Below the pieces are notes generated by a model, which had not been told where the DNA came from, did no database searches, and saw nothing but the letters and a program-made list of their open reading frames with translations. Positions 1 through 8,823 of a stretch of DNA of 64,000 nt are shown one piece after another; within the stretch, counting starts at the first letter, position 1; every line of letters starts with the position of its first letter. Location: assembly GCA_951394045.1 (NCBI GenBank), contig OX595990.1, positions 1 through 64,000 on the forward strand, read 5' to 3'. A program made the position numbers and the translations under genes. The stretch comes from Nitzschia sp. DOCU1. Its lineage: Eukaryota; Bacillariophyta; Bacillariophyceae; Bacillariales; Bacillariaceae.

Positions 1-1
1 A

Positions 2-991
2 CAAACGCGTTCATCTACTGCTGCTGGTGCACAAGACTTTGGTATCGCTGCCTCAACGGGCAAGCCTTGCAAGCTATGTCTGCTCAAGGGTGACTTTTGT
101 AAGAAACACGAATCTCAACGCCCCCGAAACGGTGCCACCGTGCTCACTCAAGAGCGTGTCCAGTCAGCACCATCGTCGTCAACACGGCAGCAACCATTGA
201 TTGTCTATGGCGTGAAAACCAACGGAAAGCCATGCAAGATCTGCATCTACAGGGGTGACTTTTGCAACTGGCATGAACATCAACGCAACAGTTCTGTCCT
301 CCTTTCTCCAGAAGAGCGAGCTCAAACCGCTGCTTCGACTGAGCAAGCGTCGTTTGGTACGACGCTTGCTGGTAATCCTTGCCAGATTTGTATCCGCGAA
401 GGCGACTACTGCCACTTTCACTTGGATCAAAGGCCAGTGCAGGAGCCGGCTGTGACGATCGAATCTAATAGTCCCTCCCTCACCAGGCGGGGAACTCCGT
501 GCAAGCTTTGTATTCGCAAGGGTAGTGACTGCCACATTCACGCAACAAACAAAACTTCAAAGGTGTCTGTTCTTGGTCGAATCCGCAGCTTCTTATCCCT
601 CGTGCTGTTTGGAGTCATCTTTCACTACGCGGTCTTTGTCGTGTTGTTGGAAACAACTACCATGCAACGTCTGCAACACCAAGCGATCGATATGTACCAA
701 GAGATCCCCGAGATTCCGTTGGATCTTATCATGGAAAAGGGATCTCAGGCGTACAAGGCGCTGGGCTTGGAGGCCCTCGTCGAGCGAGGTTTGGAACTCA
801 AGGATGCAGTGATTCAGCGCGACTGGGTACAAGACCGCCCTTCCTTTGTGCAGGCTCTGATGGAAACGGGACACGGCGAGAAAGTGCCATGTGACGCCGA
901 ACGCTACCATCCTGATCTGATGATTTTTATGCAATCAAATGCAACGTCCGGAGCCTTTTCTCATGGTGACATTAGCGTGGGGTTGAACTAG
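2..991 (+). CDS. Membrane protein with four CxxCx6CxxH repeats (5' partial)
   Basis: The reading frame is open to the left window edge, so the true start lies outside; the GTG at 140 is only an internal codon. Four copies of a motif of about 20 residues are visible, near bases 62-118, 227-283, 374-422 and 497-542. Each has the pattern P-C-x2-C-x6-C-x2-H with a conserved Gly before the third Cys (for example PCKICIYRGDFCNWH), as expected for a small Zn or other metal site. Ser/Thr/Gln-rich linkers separate them. One hydrophobic segment follows (about 575-655, SFLSLVLFGVIFHYAVFVVL), then a soluble tail of about 110 residues ending at the TAG at 991. The layout suggests a single-pass membrane protein with a metal-binding N-terminal side. 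I do not recognise the family and infer no function. Confidence 0.7.
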   Translation, partial: QTRSSTAAGAQDFGIAASTGKPCKLCLLKGDFCKKHESQRPRNGATVLTQERVQSAPSSSTRQQPLIVYGVKTNGKPCKICIYRGDFCNWHEHQRNSSVLLSPEERAQTAASTEQASFGTTLAGNPCQICIREGDYCHFHLDQRPVQEPAVTIESNSPSLTRRGTPCKLCIRKGSDCHIHATNKTSKVSVLGRIRSFLSLVLFGVIFHYAVFVVLLETTTMQRLQHQAIDMYQEIPEIPLDLIMEKGSQAYKALGLEALVERGLELKDAVIQRDWVQDRPSFVQALMETGHGEKVPCDAERYHPDLMIFMQSNATSGAFSHGDISVGLN

Positions 992-1321
992 GAACTTTCA
1001 ACAACAGGGGACCACCTCGCACCTACTCCGTATTAGAACTAACGACTGTATTCAGTTCAGTATAATGCATTCTCTATACACGATATCCTCCTCTCTAATA
1101 GCTTGCTCGTCCTAATCTACTACTACTATCCATACTGCAAAATCGTTCAGGGCATCAACCATTGCTGAAATTTGAGACGTCATTAAACACAAGAACTGCT
1201 CCTCGCCTTGAGGAAATCTGTTCCAATGTTGGGATTCCGAGTTCACGGAGGCATCAGTTTCTTTGTAGTGCAGTAAGTTGCACACGAGATTCGTTGGTAA
1301 GCACGGCAATGGCGTAGAGTC
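992..1321. other. Intergenic spacer between convergent genes
   Basis: This is the 3' side of both the Cys/His-repeat gene (+) and the oxygenase gene (-). It is AT-leaning, and I see no coding frame of weight in it. It presumably holds the two 3' UTRs. Confidence 0.5.
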
Positions 1322-3004
1322 TCAGCGATAGGAGAGAGCCGCTTGGGCGACCCGTACCACCGGAGACGCTAGAAAGCTTTCCTCATCCTGCACATTTCGA
1401 GACATTACGTCAAAATCGACTACACGAGAGAGTGCTTCTGAAGCCTCCTCATCACCTTGCTGGGAAGCCAGGCCAAAAAGTACTGCCGCTAGTGTTCTAG
1501 CCGCTTCGTCACCACTTTCCGATGCATACATCATGAGTTCGTCCGCCAACGCTCGCTGCGCCAAGGGGTTGCCTCGAACGGCACCTTCAAGCCAAAATCT
1601 CATCGCCAAGAGATCTTTGCTCTTGGAATCCCTTTCATAGAAGCTGCGAATTGGTTCCGGCAATGAAGCTGACTCTCTAAGTTTGTCTGCAACATGGGCT
1701 GCTTTCAATATCAAACCTTCGTCGAAAGCCTCGCCCTCGATTAAGCTCCCCACGCGCATCAAAGCAAAAGTGTTCCCATACTCAGCACTGCGAAGGTAGA
1801 GTTCGTTTACCGAGGGGTAGTCATGCCTTTCGTTTTCGACAAGTTCTGGGTCAAACCCCGATTCTTCAACGCTGGATAGCGCGCTGGCAAGAACAAAGTC
1901 GGCCACGTCGTCGCATTGGCTTGACGAATTTGTAGGACTTTTAGGCAGCCATGGAGCGATGAGAGTTTGTTTGCCATCACTGTCTTCTTGGGTAAACCAA
2001 ACGATCAAGCTGGTACGGTCGAGGTGTGGTTCAACATCGACACCATGTAGAATATCCCATGTATGTACAACGCCGTCTCCGCATTTGAGAGGAAAGAAAC
2101 GACGCATTGCCGCGTGGTTCGAAGTGGCACCCTTTCCACATTCTTCACAAGGAGATAGATATGTTGTGAACAAACCATTACGTCCATCAGCTGCGACATC
2201 ATCCATCGCAATAACTGAAGTGACTCGAGAGAAGACATCGTAGTGAGCCGAAATCCCCCTTCGAGTAACATCACAAACATCCTGCCCGTATCGACGGAGG
2301 AAGATGTCAGACACTTGGATGGAAGAGGTATTCAGAAGTTGCCGCACGTTGGGAAGTAAAACTTTGTAAATTGGATCTTCGACCAGTGCCAGCAACTTCT
2401 CGAGGCCCCGTTCAAAGTCGTTTTGGGCAAAGCCTGGTGCCACCTTGGGAAGACCATGGCTGACTAGATTCAAATGCAGACTGGGAAGCCCGTCTACTGA
2501 ATCAGGATTGATGCTAATCCATCCATTCGATTCCATTTCTTGAACTTGATTCAAGAAGGCCTGGGTGACATTGCATTGCAAGAGTTGCTGGAAATGTGAC
2601 ACCACAGAGCCTGAACGCCTAACTTTGTGATCGCCATCCTCATCAAAGTTGTATGGCACGCGCTGTTGAGATTTCGCTGCAAGAAGTCGGAGAGCCTCAA
2701 GTCCTGGTGACGTGCCAATCTTTAGAATGGCCAATTCACTGTAGTGACGGATATATTGAAAGTCATCCGAAAGGTCTGGAACAACTGCACTATCACCTCC
2801 GGCGACTTCTTCATGGTGAACTGAATCCAAGGTCGCCATGTTCGATCCAGGCAAAGGGCTTTTGCTATATCTTCGCCCCGGAAAGACAGGAAGAAACGCC
2901 GAGCATTCTGCAGACAAGTTCACACTCACCAAAACGCCGATCACGACGGCGATGAGCAATGGTTGGCGATTATTCATAATTATTGAACTTTTCTCTTCAA
3001 TCAA
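1322..3004 (-). CDS. 2OG-Fe(II) oxygenase, prolyl 4-hydroxylase-like, with Sel1-like repeats; plastid-targeted
   Basis: The frame encodes 560 residues. The second Met (residue 10, base about 2977) is the likelier start because it directly precedes a signal peptide (PLLIAVVIGVLVSVNL) ending in CSAF-LP, which resembles the diatom ASAFAP plastid-import motif with Phe at +1. The middle resembles Fe(II)/2-oxoglutarate dioxygenases of the P4H type: an H-x-D pair in AHYDVF (about residue 252), and a distal His in LHGVDVEP followed by Arg in DRTSLIVWF (about residues 324-335), the usual iron and 2OG ligands. The last 150 residues contain helical Sel1/TPR-like repeats with the A-x-x-x-L-A spacing (NPLAQRALADELMMYASESG and similar). 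The expected role is hydroxylation of a protein side chain inside the complex plastid; the substrate is unknown. The frame is complete and looks functional. Confidence 0.75.
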   Translation of the reverse strand: MIEEKSSIIMNNRQPLLIAVVIGVLVSVNLSAECSAFLPVFPGRRYSKSPLPGSNMATLDSVHHEEVAGGDSAVVPDLSDDFQYIRHYSELAILKIGTSPGLEALRLLAAKSQQRVPYNFDEDGDHKVRRSGSVVSHFQQLLQCNVTQAFLNQVQEMESNGWISINPDSVDGLPSLHLNLVSHGLPKVAPGFAQNDFERGLEKLLALVEDPIYKVLLPNVRQLLNTSSIQVSDIFLRRYGQDVCDVTRRGISAHYDVFSRVTSVIAMDDVAADGRNGLFTTYLSPCEECGKGATSNHAAMRRFFPLKCGDGVVHTWDILHGVDVEPHLDRTSLIVWFTQEDSDGKQTLIAPWLPKSPTNSSSQCDDVADFVLASALSSVEESGFDPELVENERHDYPSVNELYLRSAEYGNTFALMRVGSLIEGEAFDEGLILKAAHVADKLRESASLPEPIRSFYERDSKSKDLLAMRFWLEGAVRGNPLAQRALADELMMYASESGDEAARTLAAVLFGLASQQGDEEASEALSRVVDFDVMSRNVQDEESFLASPVVRVAQAALSYR

Positions 3005-3541
3005 CTTTGGAGGACGTTCAAGCTCGATTTATCTTTCACCACCACGGCCTACAAATTCACTACTTAATGCTTTGTAGGGAAATTTGCTGCTCCAGTACCT
3101 TCAAATGAGTGAAGTAACATGCTCCAGCCCCATAATTATCGTTGCTGGCGACGCAGTTCAAACCCCGCCATCGTCATCTCTTTTCCTCGCATTTTTTCTT
3201 CAGCACGTGTCTCTTCGTTCGCACATCATCGACATCTTGAACCACTGACGTGATGCCGGCTTTCTCTCCATTGACTGCGCCGCCGCGCCGCCGGCTTTCT
3301 CATTTGACTAAAGCGAACTAAAACGACCACGTCATCGAGTGCGCGAGCAAGTCCGGCGTCGACGCTCGGCTGCTTTACCTCTTTCTGTTCGCCTTCTCAA
3401 ATGACGGTCGGCTATCCTGCCTTTCGCGGACAATGGCGATGGTCCATTCGAGAATGATGTGCGGCGCTGTACTCATTTCACCGAAGACTTATCCCTTGCG
3501 ATTTAGTGGCCTTCGGTTGTTTCTTTGAAGCCTTTTAAATC
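3005..3541. other. Divergent intergenic region, probable promoters
   Basis: It lies upstream of the oxygenase gene and of a small + strand ORF. It has a CG-rich core with repeated GCCGGCTTTCTC boxes near 3256 and 3291. I see no coding frame or TATA element that I would defend. Confidence 0.35.
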
Positions 3542-3805
3542 ATGACCATGGCAAGATCCTTCACCGACGATACAACTTCGTCATTACGGAAGCGGCCGGA
3601 GGAGTCGTCCAACTGCTACGCCTCGAATAAACGTCCAAGGTATTTGTCCGATGATCATGCCATCAAAATGGACTTGGACTTTTCGCTGCCGACGACGACA
3701 TATACATCTTCAACGATTCAGACAACGCGGCTTTCAACTTCGACATGCGAAACGGCTTGCTATGCTTCCGTCATGGCCTCGCTGGGGTTCAAAATGACAG
3801 CCTAA
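3542..3805 (+). CDS. Hypothetical 87-residue ORF
   Basis: A short ORF begins with two close ATGs and encodes a Ser/Thr-rich protein with one basic stretch (KRPRYLSDD). There is no domain, signal peptide or membrane segment. It could be a real small protein, the first exon of something larger, or chance. Its only support is an ATG start and a non-repetitive composition. Confidence 0.25.
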   Translation: MTMARSFTDDTTSSLRKRPEESSNCYASNKRPRYLSDDHAIKMDLDFSLPTTTYTSSTIQTTRLSTSTCETACYASVMASLGFKMTA

Positions 3806-3821
3806 AGTAGGCACAATCACA

Positions 3822-3842
3822 CGGGGTGGGGTGGGGTGGGGG
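3822..3842 (+). other. G-quadruplex-type tract
   Basis: Four runs of at least four G separated by single T residues (GGGGTGGGGTGGGGTGGGGG) lie just after the small ORF. One-base loops are the strongest G4 configuration. No function is implied by sequence alone. Confidence 0.6.
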
Positions 3843-3956
3843 AGGTCGTATCAGGTACTGCCACGGCCGAAGAATAATCGTAATGGTTGCTCGGGGTGCG
3901 GTCTGGGATGGGTTTTGACCGTCTGCTTTTAGTCGAAGAATGCTAGGCATAGCTTG

Positions 3957-4370
3957 AACTATGGTGGGGCCGACGCATTGGGCGTTTTTTTCATAGTTGG
4001 TAGAGCAGGTTGCCGTTCATTCCGCCAAGTAATATTAGCTAGCTTCGCGCCAATTACATTAGTCTTGTACCGTACCAACTAGTTCTATAACAATTCTAGG
4101 TGATCGAAGTGTTTCTGCGCGCAAGAATCTTTGCTTTTCTGTACGCAATGGGAGTCCGCGTTGCCCCACAGAAGTACACAAACTGGAACCTCTGGTTCTA
4201 CTACTAGACGGGCAACGAGGCAGTTAAAGACTTGCCCCCCTCTCTCTCTAATCGAGTATTCCAGTCACAGTGACTTCTTGCCATGAATACTACCGAGGCA
4301 GCATGAGCGTTCTATTACATAGTACCGCTGGATATGCGACAACTTCGACCAAACTTACAGTCGAAGGGAA
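3957..4370 (+). repeat. Diverged direct repeat, copy 1 (about 420 bp)
   Basis: It begins at ATGGTGGGGCCGACG and runs to the CTTACAGTCGAAGGG block. It matches 6655-7086 in the same orientation with scattered substitutions and small indels (by eye roughly 85-90% identity). The two copies bracket the SAP gene and the carboxypeptidase remnant. Near its right end the repeat shares a reading stretch (WICDNFDQTYSRR) with copy 2, so it may include a piece of an old gene. Confidence 0.75.
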
Positions 4371-4384
4371 CAAGCCCAGCACTG

Positions 4385-4716
4385 CATTGGCTATGAGCAT
4401 TGTGAGAGACGCTTCGGAGTGAGACCAGACCCATTGAGGTTGGTCGATGAATGGGGTTTCGATGATTTTGGTTGCTAAGGAAGCCTATCATATACTCTTT
4501 ACAAATGGACTGAACGATGGGTGGTCCGTGTCGGGAATCCAGAAAAACTTGAGTGATACGCTCGTGGCAATGAACTTTCCCAATGGCGCACATCACAGCG
4601 ATCTTTCCGTTCGATGGCCCTCGAAAGACGATACAGTAGATATTCAACAGGGTTTTGTACAGATGACTGCTTTGCTCGGGAAATGGCTTTCCGAATTACC
4701 AGGAGGACTGTTGTGA
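4385..4716 (+). pseudogene. C-terminal remnant of an S28 serine carboxypeptidase (Pro-X type)
   Basis: The frame from 4447 contains the two C-terminal catalytic signatures of family S28 (lysosomal Pro-X carboxypeptidase / DPP-II): the Asp region ILFTNGLNDGWS and the His region GAHHSDL, in the usual order and spacing and followed by the short family tail. Just upstream, in a different frame, FGVRPDPLRLVDEWGF matches the family's segment preceding the Asp motif. A one-base shift near 4460-4480 therefore separates them. The Ser nucleophile and the N-terminal two thirds are absent. The upstream end merges into direct-repeat copy 1, so a rearrangement probably truncated the gene. An unrecognised intron is the alternative to a frameshift, but the missing N-terminus still argues for a remnant. 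Confidence 0.7.
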
Positions 4717-4756
4717 AAATGAAACGTTATATAGCTCATTTTACCTACAGTAGATT

Positions 4757-5689
4757 CTAGTACCTATATTGGGGAGGAAGCTTGCCATTTCCTTTCTCGA
4801 CAAGCTTCGCACGAGTCCGATGATGGGCCAGAGACTCTTCTGGGATGATTTCTTTGTCGTTCTCGACATTGATGATTTTGAGAGTGAACTTCCAGTCGTC
4901 TCCAAAGTCATAAGTGAGATTGATAGTATCACCCACTCGTAGCTCGAGATCCTTCAACGATAGATGAGCACCATACGCCATATCATCAAATTCATCGTAC
5001 GGATCGCTACGCTCGTTTTTAGGAACGCGTACTTCGAACGCAGCGCCATGAAGTCTACGCCATTTTCCTGGCGCATCTTTATTATCACAGGCGCGTTGCA
5101 GATCGGCCCACGTCATGCCGAGAGCTTCCAGTTTACGCTGCGTATGACGAAGCATGCCATTATCTCGATACATGGGATGGTTAGGATTGCCGGAAATCCG
5201 GCCCATACGAATAAGTAGGCTCGTATCCAAGCCAAACTCATCGCAGAGCTTGGAAGCACCCACTTGATTGGCTCCTCGCGCTGGCATTTTACAATTGAAC
5301 AAATGCGTACTATCCCAGCCAAAATAGTGGAGCATGGCATTGATGAGGCGCTGCAGACATTCGCGAGCATCCATTTCGATCGTTACATAAGGTAAAGCGT
5401 TCTGAAGACGTTCCAGCAATTCGGTCTTTTTGCCAGTAGCGGAAACACCGCGCTCTTCCAACATGTCACGTAGGACGTCCATTTTGGCAGTCTTGATGTG
5501 GGAAGGTAACGGAGTATTGGGCTTGCCAAAGAAGCATTGGACCGTAAAAGTCGGAGCTTTGTCGCCCGGATTGGCAGACCACTCGCGAAAATTCTTGGTG
5601 CTGGCCTTGGCCTTTTTGGACGAGGGAGCTGCTTCCGAGGTCGGGCTCGTAGGACGCTTGTTTTCATCGACAGGAGAGGAAGAGCTCAT
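4757..5689 (-). CDS. SAP domain plus pRiA4b ORF-3-like protein
   Basis: The 310-residue ORF starts MSSSSPVDEN and has a Lys-rich, NLS-like stretch (SSKKAKAS) in the first 35 residues. A SAP helix-loop-helix follows at about residues 67-100 (MDVLRDMLEERGVSATGKK), a module used for DNA or RNA binding in nuclear proteins. The C-terminal half carries the pRiA4b ORF-3-like (IS1096 TnpR-like) signature LTYDFGDDWKFTLKI, with an upstream Y-region (SDPYDEFDDMAYGAHLSLKD). That domain is best known in bacterial mobile-element passenger genes, and its function is not established. It ends soon after the signature, without the family's usual C-terminal Cys/Pro-Pro-Glu segment, so it may be a shortened version. 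The frame is intact and flanked by repeats on both sides. Confidence 0.75.
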   Translation of the reverse strand: MSSSSPVDENKRPTSPTSEAAPSSKKAKASTKNFREWSANPGDKAPTFTVQCFFGKPNTPLPSHIKTAKMDVLRDMLEERGVSATGKKTELLERLQNALPYVTIEMDARECLQRLINAMLHYFGWDSTHLFNCKMPARGANQVGASKLCDEFGLDTSLLIRMGRISGNPNHPMYRDNGMLRHTQRKLEALGMTWADLQRACDNKDAPGKWRRLHGAAFEVRVPKNERSDPYDEFDDMAYGAHLSLKDLELRVGDTINLTYDFGDDWKFTLKIINVENDKEIIPEESLAHHRTRAKLVEKGNGKLPPQYRY

Positions 5690-5771
5690 GGTTCAATGCG
5701 GTGAGTAATGACAACAAAAAGCAGATCAAAGATGTAGAGAAGGAAGAACAACAAAGCTTCTTGTTCTTGAA

Positions 5772-5860
5772 TTTTATGTGAGAAGCAACACGGAGCGAGG
5801 ACGACGAGCGAGGCCAATGACACCCTTGAAGTTTATGTGAGAAGCAACACGGAGCGAGGA
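5772..5860 (+). repeat. 29-bp motif repeated at a 60-bp interval
   Basis: TTTATGTGAGAAGCAACACG plus the following GAGCGAGGA occurs at 5772-5800 and again at 5832-5860, in the upstream region of the SAP gene. It may be a promoter-proximal duplication. Confidence 0.7.
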
Positions 5861-5864
5861 ACTC

Positions 5865-5925
5865 CAATTGGAACTATGGTGGGGCCGACGTACCAGTATG
5901 GGTTTTTCCATACGAAACATGGAGG
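5865..5925 (+). repeat. Short extra copy of the left end of the 420-bp repeat
   Basis: ATTGGAACTATGGTGGGGCC and the following segment, through TTTTTCCATACGAAACATGG, match 6650-6702 and, less well, the start of repeat copy 1 near 3955. The other parts of the repeat are missing here. Confidence 0.65.
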
Positions 5926-6200
5926 GAGGTACATTTGAAAGAACTTGTTCCGGCGGGCTTAAGGCGGGAAAAATCAACTGCACCTTTCAAATCTCTCTCT
6001 ATGTTTTCAATCCCATGAGATTTGAAATGCGTCCGTTTATAACATATATAAAGGATTTTCCATATATAGGGAGCAAATTCACAGGACTGAAGAATATAAG
6101 CCCAGTGATTTTCACTATGACTCCGCCAACTGCGATTTAGCAGCGTACCCTCACGCATCGTCTTTCGCAGAGATGATCTCAAAGATTTTGTGGAAGCAAT

Positions 6201-6640
6201 GTGCTCATAATGTCATCTGTGGACAAGGCAATCATCGATCACCTCCTGAATTCGCCCGACCAAGCGTTTTCTCGCATTTGCAACCAGAACACCAGCCTTT
6301 TCGGAGAGCCTGGGTCAAAGCAAAGAAAACAACTGCAAAATCGACTGAATTATTTCAAGCAATCACCAACTCTCTACGGTCGTCTCGTCAACGAATTTCT
6401 CTCTCCTCAAGGCCAGACAGAGAATCCTCAGCAGCCACCAACTGCCCGGCAACTTTTTAATAGCCCCATCATGTCGACCAGATCCAGCAAGAAGAAAAGC
6501 TACATCGAGGACGAGGAACAAGAAGAGCCAACAGCCCAGTCACTGCTATGCTATAGCGATCCCAGCAGCGTCGGTGCCTGTTACATCGTCAAGGCCAACA
6601 CGCTTAACAAGAATGAGGGAAGGCACGCGTGTGGCAAAAC
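6201..6640 (+). pseudogene. Truncated hypothetical gene running into repeat copy 2
   Basis: The ORF opens at 6201. Its first ~130 residues look coding: an acidic-basic helical N-terminus with SLFGEPGSKQRKQLQNRL and a later acidic patch (YIEDEEQEEP). From about 6640 the frame enters the repeat sequence and reads nonsense to 6794. I recall similar FGE-G-S-QRK-xxN segments in multi-member diatom hypothetical protein families, but I cannot confirm that here. It is best read as a gene whose 3' part was replaced by the repeat. Confidence 0.4.
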
Positions 6641-6654
6641 CACTCCGATTGGAA

Positions 6655-7086
6655 CTATGGTGGGGCCGACGTATGGGGCGGGTTTTTCCATACGAAACAT
6701 GGTGTTAGCTGGTAGAGCAGGTTGCCGTGTATTCCGCCAAGTAATATTAGCTAGCTTCATGCCAATTACATTAGTCTTGGATTGTACCAACTAACGGTAG
6801 TTCTATAACAATTCTAGAGGGCGATCGAAGTTTTTTTGCGCGCAAGAATCTTTGCTTGTTTGTACGCAATGAAGTCCGCGTTGCCCCACGAAGTACACAA
6901 AGTGGAACTTCTGGACCTACTACCAAACGGGCAACGAGGCAGTTAAAGACTTGCCCCCCTCTCTCTAGTCGAGTATTCCAGTGACAGTGTCTTCTTGCTA
7001 TGAGTACTACCGAGGCAGCATGAGCGTTCTATTACATTGTACGGATGGATATGCGACAACTTCGACCAAACTTACAGTCGAAGGGG
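6655..7086 (+). repeat. Diverged direct repeat, copy 2 (about 430 bp)
   Basis: This is the partner of 3957-4370. It is followed by unrelated sequence (GTCACTTCAATATAAGAAC) rather than by the carboxypeptidase remnant, so the similarity stops at the CAGTCGAAGGGG block. Confidence 0.75.
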
Positions 7087-7848
7087 TCACTTCAATATAA
7101 GAACATGGTCGTTGCGTTGTTCGCGTCAAAAATATCCTTTGGTTCTGTTGAGGAACTTTTTGGCGGGGCGGGCAGGTTCCGATAACGGCAACGAGGAATC
7201 TTCGTTGAGGTTGAAGCAAAAAACGGCGACAGCAGCAAAACGCATCAGTCAGAGCAGCCGTCGAAGCAGCCGCCAAAGCGTTTTTCATGATCGAATACGT
7301 GTAAGGCTAAGGTCGACCATGGGACGAGAGAGCAGATCAACATCTGAGTAGTCTAATCGGAATAGGAAAGGAATAATGTAATATGTAATGAAATAGTTTG
7401 TAGCATGCGTGAAATCATGGACGAAACGAGCAACCGCAAACGTTAACTCGCTCCTTTTTTCGCCTTTGGCGAAAAGACTTTGGTGTCAAGCAGCAGGATC
7501 GCCAATATAATATCGAGGCCTCCGTGTATATTTCGAGATAGAATGCATGTCCATATTAACATAACAAATGGAAGTTGCTAGATTGGCAGTAGTCTTATTG
7601 AAGTGGTCTTACTGCACTCGTCCTTTCGCAGCAGTAGCAGACATTGTTTCGTTGACACGGCATTGATTCGACAAGACCAAAGTGTCACTGAAAAGATACG
7701 TCTGTAGAAGATTCCTCCGCCAAGCATCTCCCCACCTACGACCTGCAAAATAGACAGTACGATTCCAGCTAAGGAACACGTAGTGCAACTTGCAGACAGA
7801 CAACTCAAAACGATCACGCAGTACAACCTGGAGACATTTAAACGCTTT
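7087..7848. other. No supported gene; short hairpin
   Basis: Only short ORFs without recognisable content. A perfect 8-bp inverted repeat with a 3-nt loop (TTTTCGCC-TTT-GGCGAAAA, 7457-7475) could be a terminator-like or cruciform hairpin. The right end stops abruptly at the telomere tract (CGCTTT|CCTAAC). Confidence 0.4.
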
Positions 7849-8260
7849 CCTAACCCTAACCCTAACCCTAACCCTAACCCTAACCCTAACCCTAACCCTA
7901 ACCCTAACCCTAACCCTAACCCTAACCCTAACCCTAACCCTAACCCTAACCCTAACCCTAACCCTAACCCTAACCCTAACCCTAACCCTAACCCTAACCC
8001 TAACCCTAACCCTAACCCTAACCCTAACCCTAACCCTAACCCTAACCCTAACCCTAACCCTAACCCTAACCCTAACCCTAACCCTAACCCTAACCCTAAC
8101 CCTAACCCTAACCCTAACCCTAACCCTAACCCTAACCCTAACCCTAACCCTAACCCTAACCCTAACCCTAACCCTAACCCTAACCCTAACCCTAACCCTA
8201 ACCCTAACCCTAACCCTAACCCTAACCCTAACCCTAACCCTAACCCTAACCCTAACCCTA
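7849..8260 (+). repeat. Telomeric repeat tract (CCCTAA)n, 412 bp
   Basis: About 68.7 consecutive CCCTAA units with no variant unit that I can find. The polarity (C-rich strand reading 5'->3' on +) is that of the left end of a chromosome extending to the right. It joins copy A of the subtelomeric array exactly at GTCAACAAAAG (8261) and joins non-telomeric sequence on its left. The long ORFs across it in four frames are artefacts of the hexamer. Confidence 0.97.
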
Positions 8261-8409
8261 GTCAACAAAAGTTGTGCAATAGCAAAAGGCTTATCGATAG
8301 TGTCGAAGGAATCTTTGTGTAGCGCGCGTTGGATCCGCGCGTTTCCATCTCACTACGTCACTAATATAGATTCATATGCTGATAGGTGGTGTAGGAACCT
8401 ATGAAGCTT

Positions 8410-8457
8410 TCTACCACCTTCAGTCATTCGACGTCTACCACCTTCAGTCATTCGACG
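8410..8457 (+). repeat. 24-bp tandem duplication private to copy A
   Basis: TCTACCACCTTCAGTCATTC plus GACG occurs twice in a row here. It is single in the internal duplicate (10478-10714) and in copies B and C. Confidence 0.85.
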
Positions 8458-8823
8458 ATCGCACGCACGTCAGACCACTTTGGATCTTCGAAACAATGTT
8501 AAATGTCAATGATCAATGAGAATGAGAAATGACCGTTTCATTACCGCTCTCTTTGGATCATGAAATGAAATGACCATCAAATGGCGGTTTGGGGAAAGGA
8601 CTCGTCTTCTATCTCTCCCGCCAATTCCGGCTGCTTCGAGATTAGCATGCAGAATCTCCCAGATCCGTTAGCGTCGCTCGATCTTGTCGTTCATTTATGT
8701 TTATTTTATGGAGTGGATGAAATCTTTGCATCTTGGAGTACTTTGACTTTTAAAATGGTGGAACTACTATCATCTCCCCGTGGCTCGGACATTTTTTGTC
8801 GTGCAGGCAAAAGGCGGGGCGGC

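Noticed and set aside
3957..7086. LTR retrotransposon with the 420-bp repeats as LTRs
   Set aside because: No TG…CA ends, no target duplication and no polyprotein between them; the enclosed SAP gene is a host-type gene.
7849..8260. Telomere-telomere fusion of two chromosomes
   Set aside because: A fusion should show TTAGGG and CCCTAA arrays meeting head to head; only one orientation is present.
7609..8404. Long ORFs reading (NP)n, (LT)n or (RV)n across the telomere tract
   Set aside because: They are the unavoidable translation of a hexamer repeat, open in several frames on both strands.
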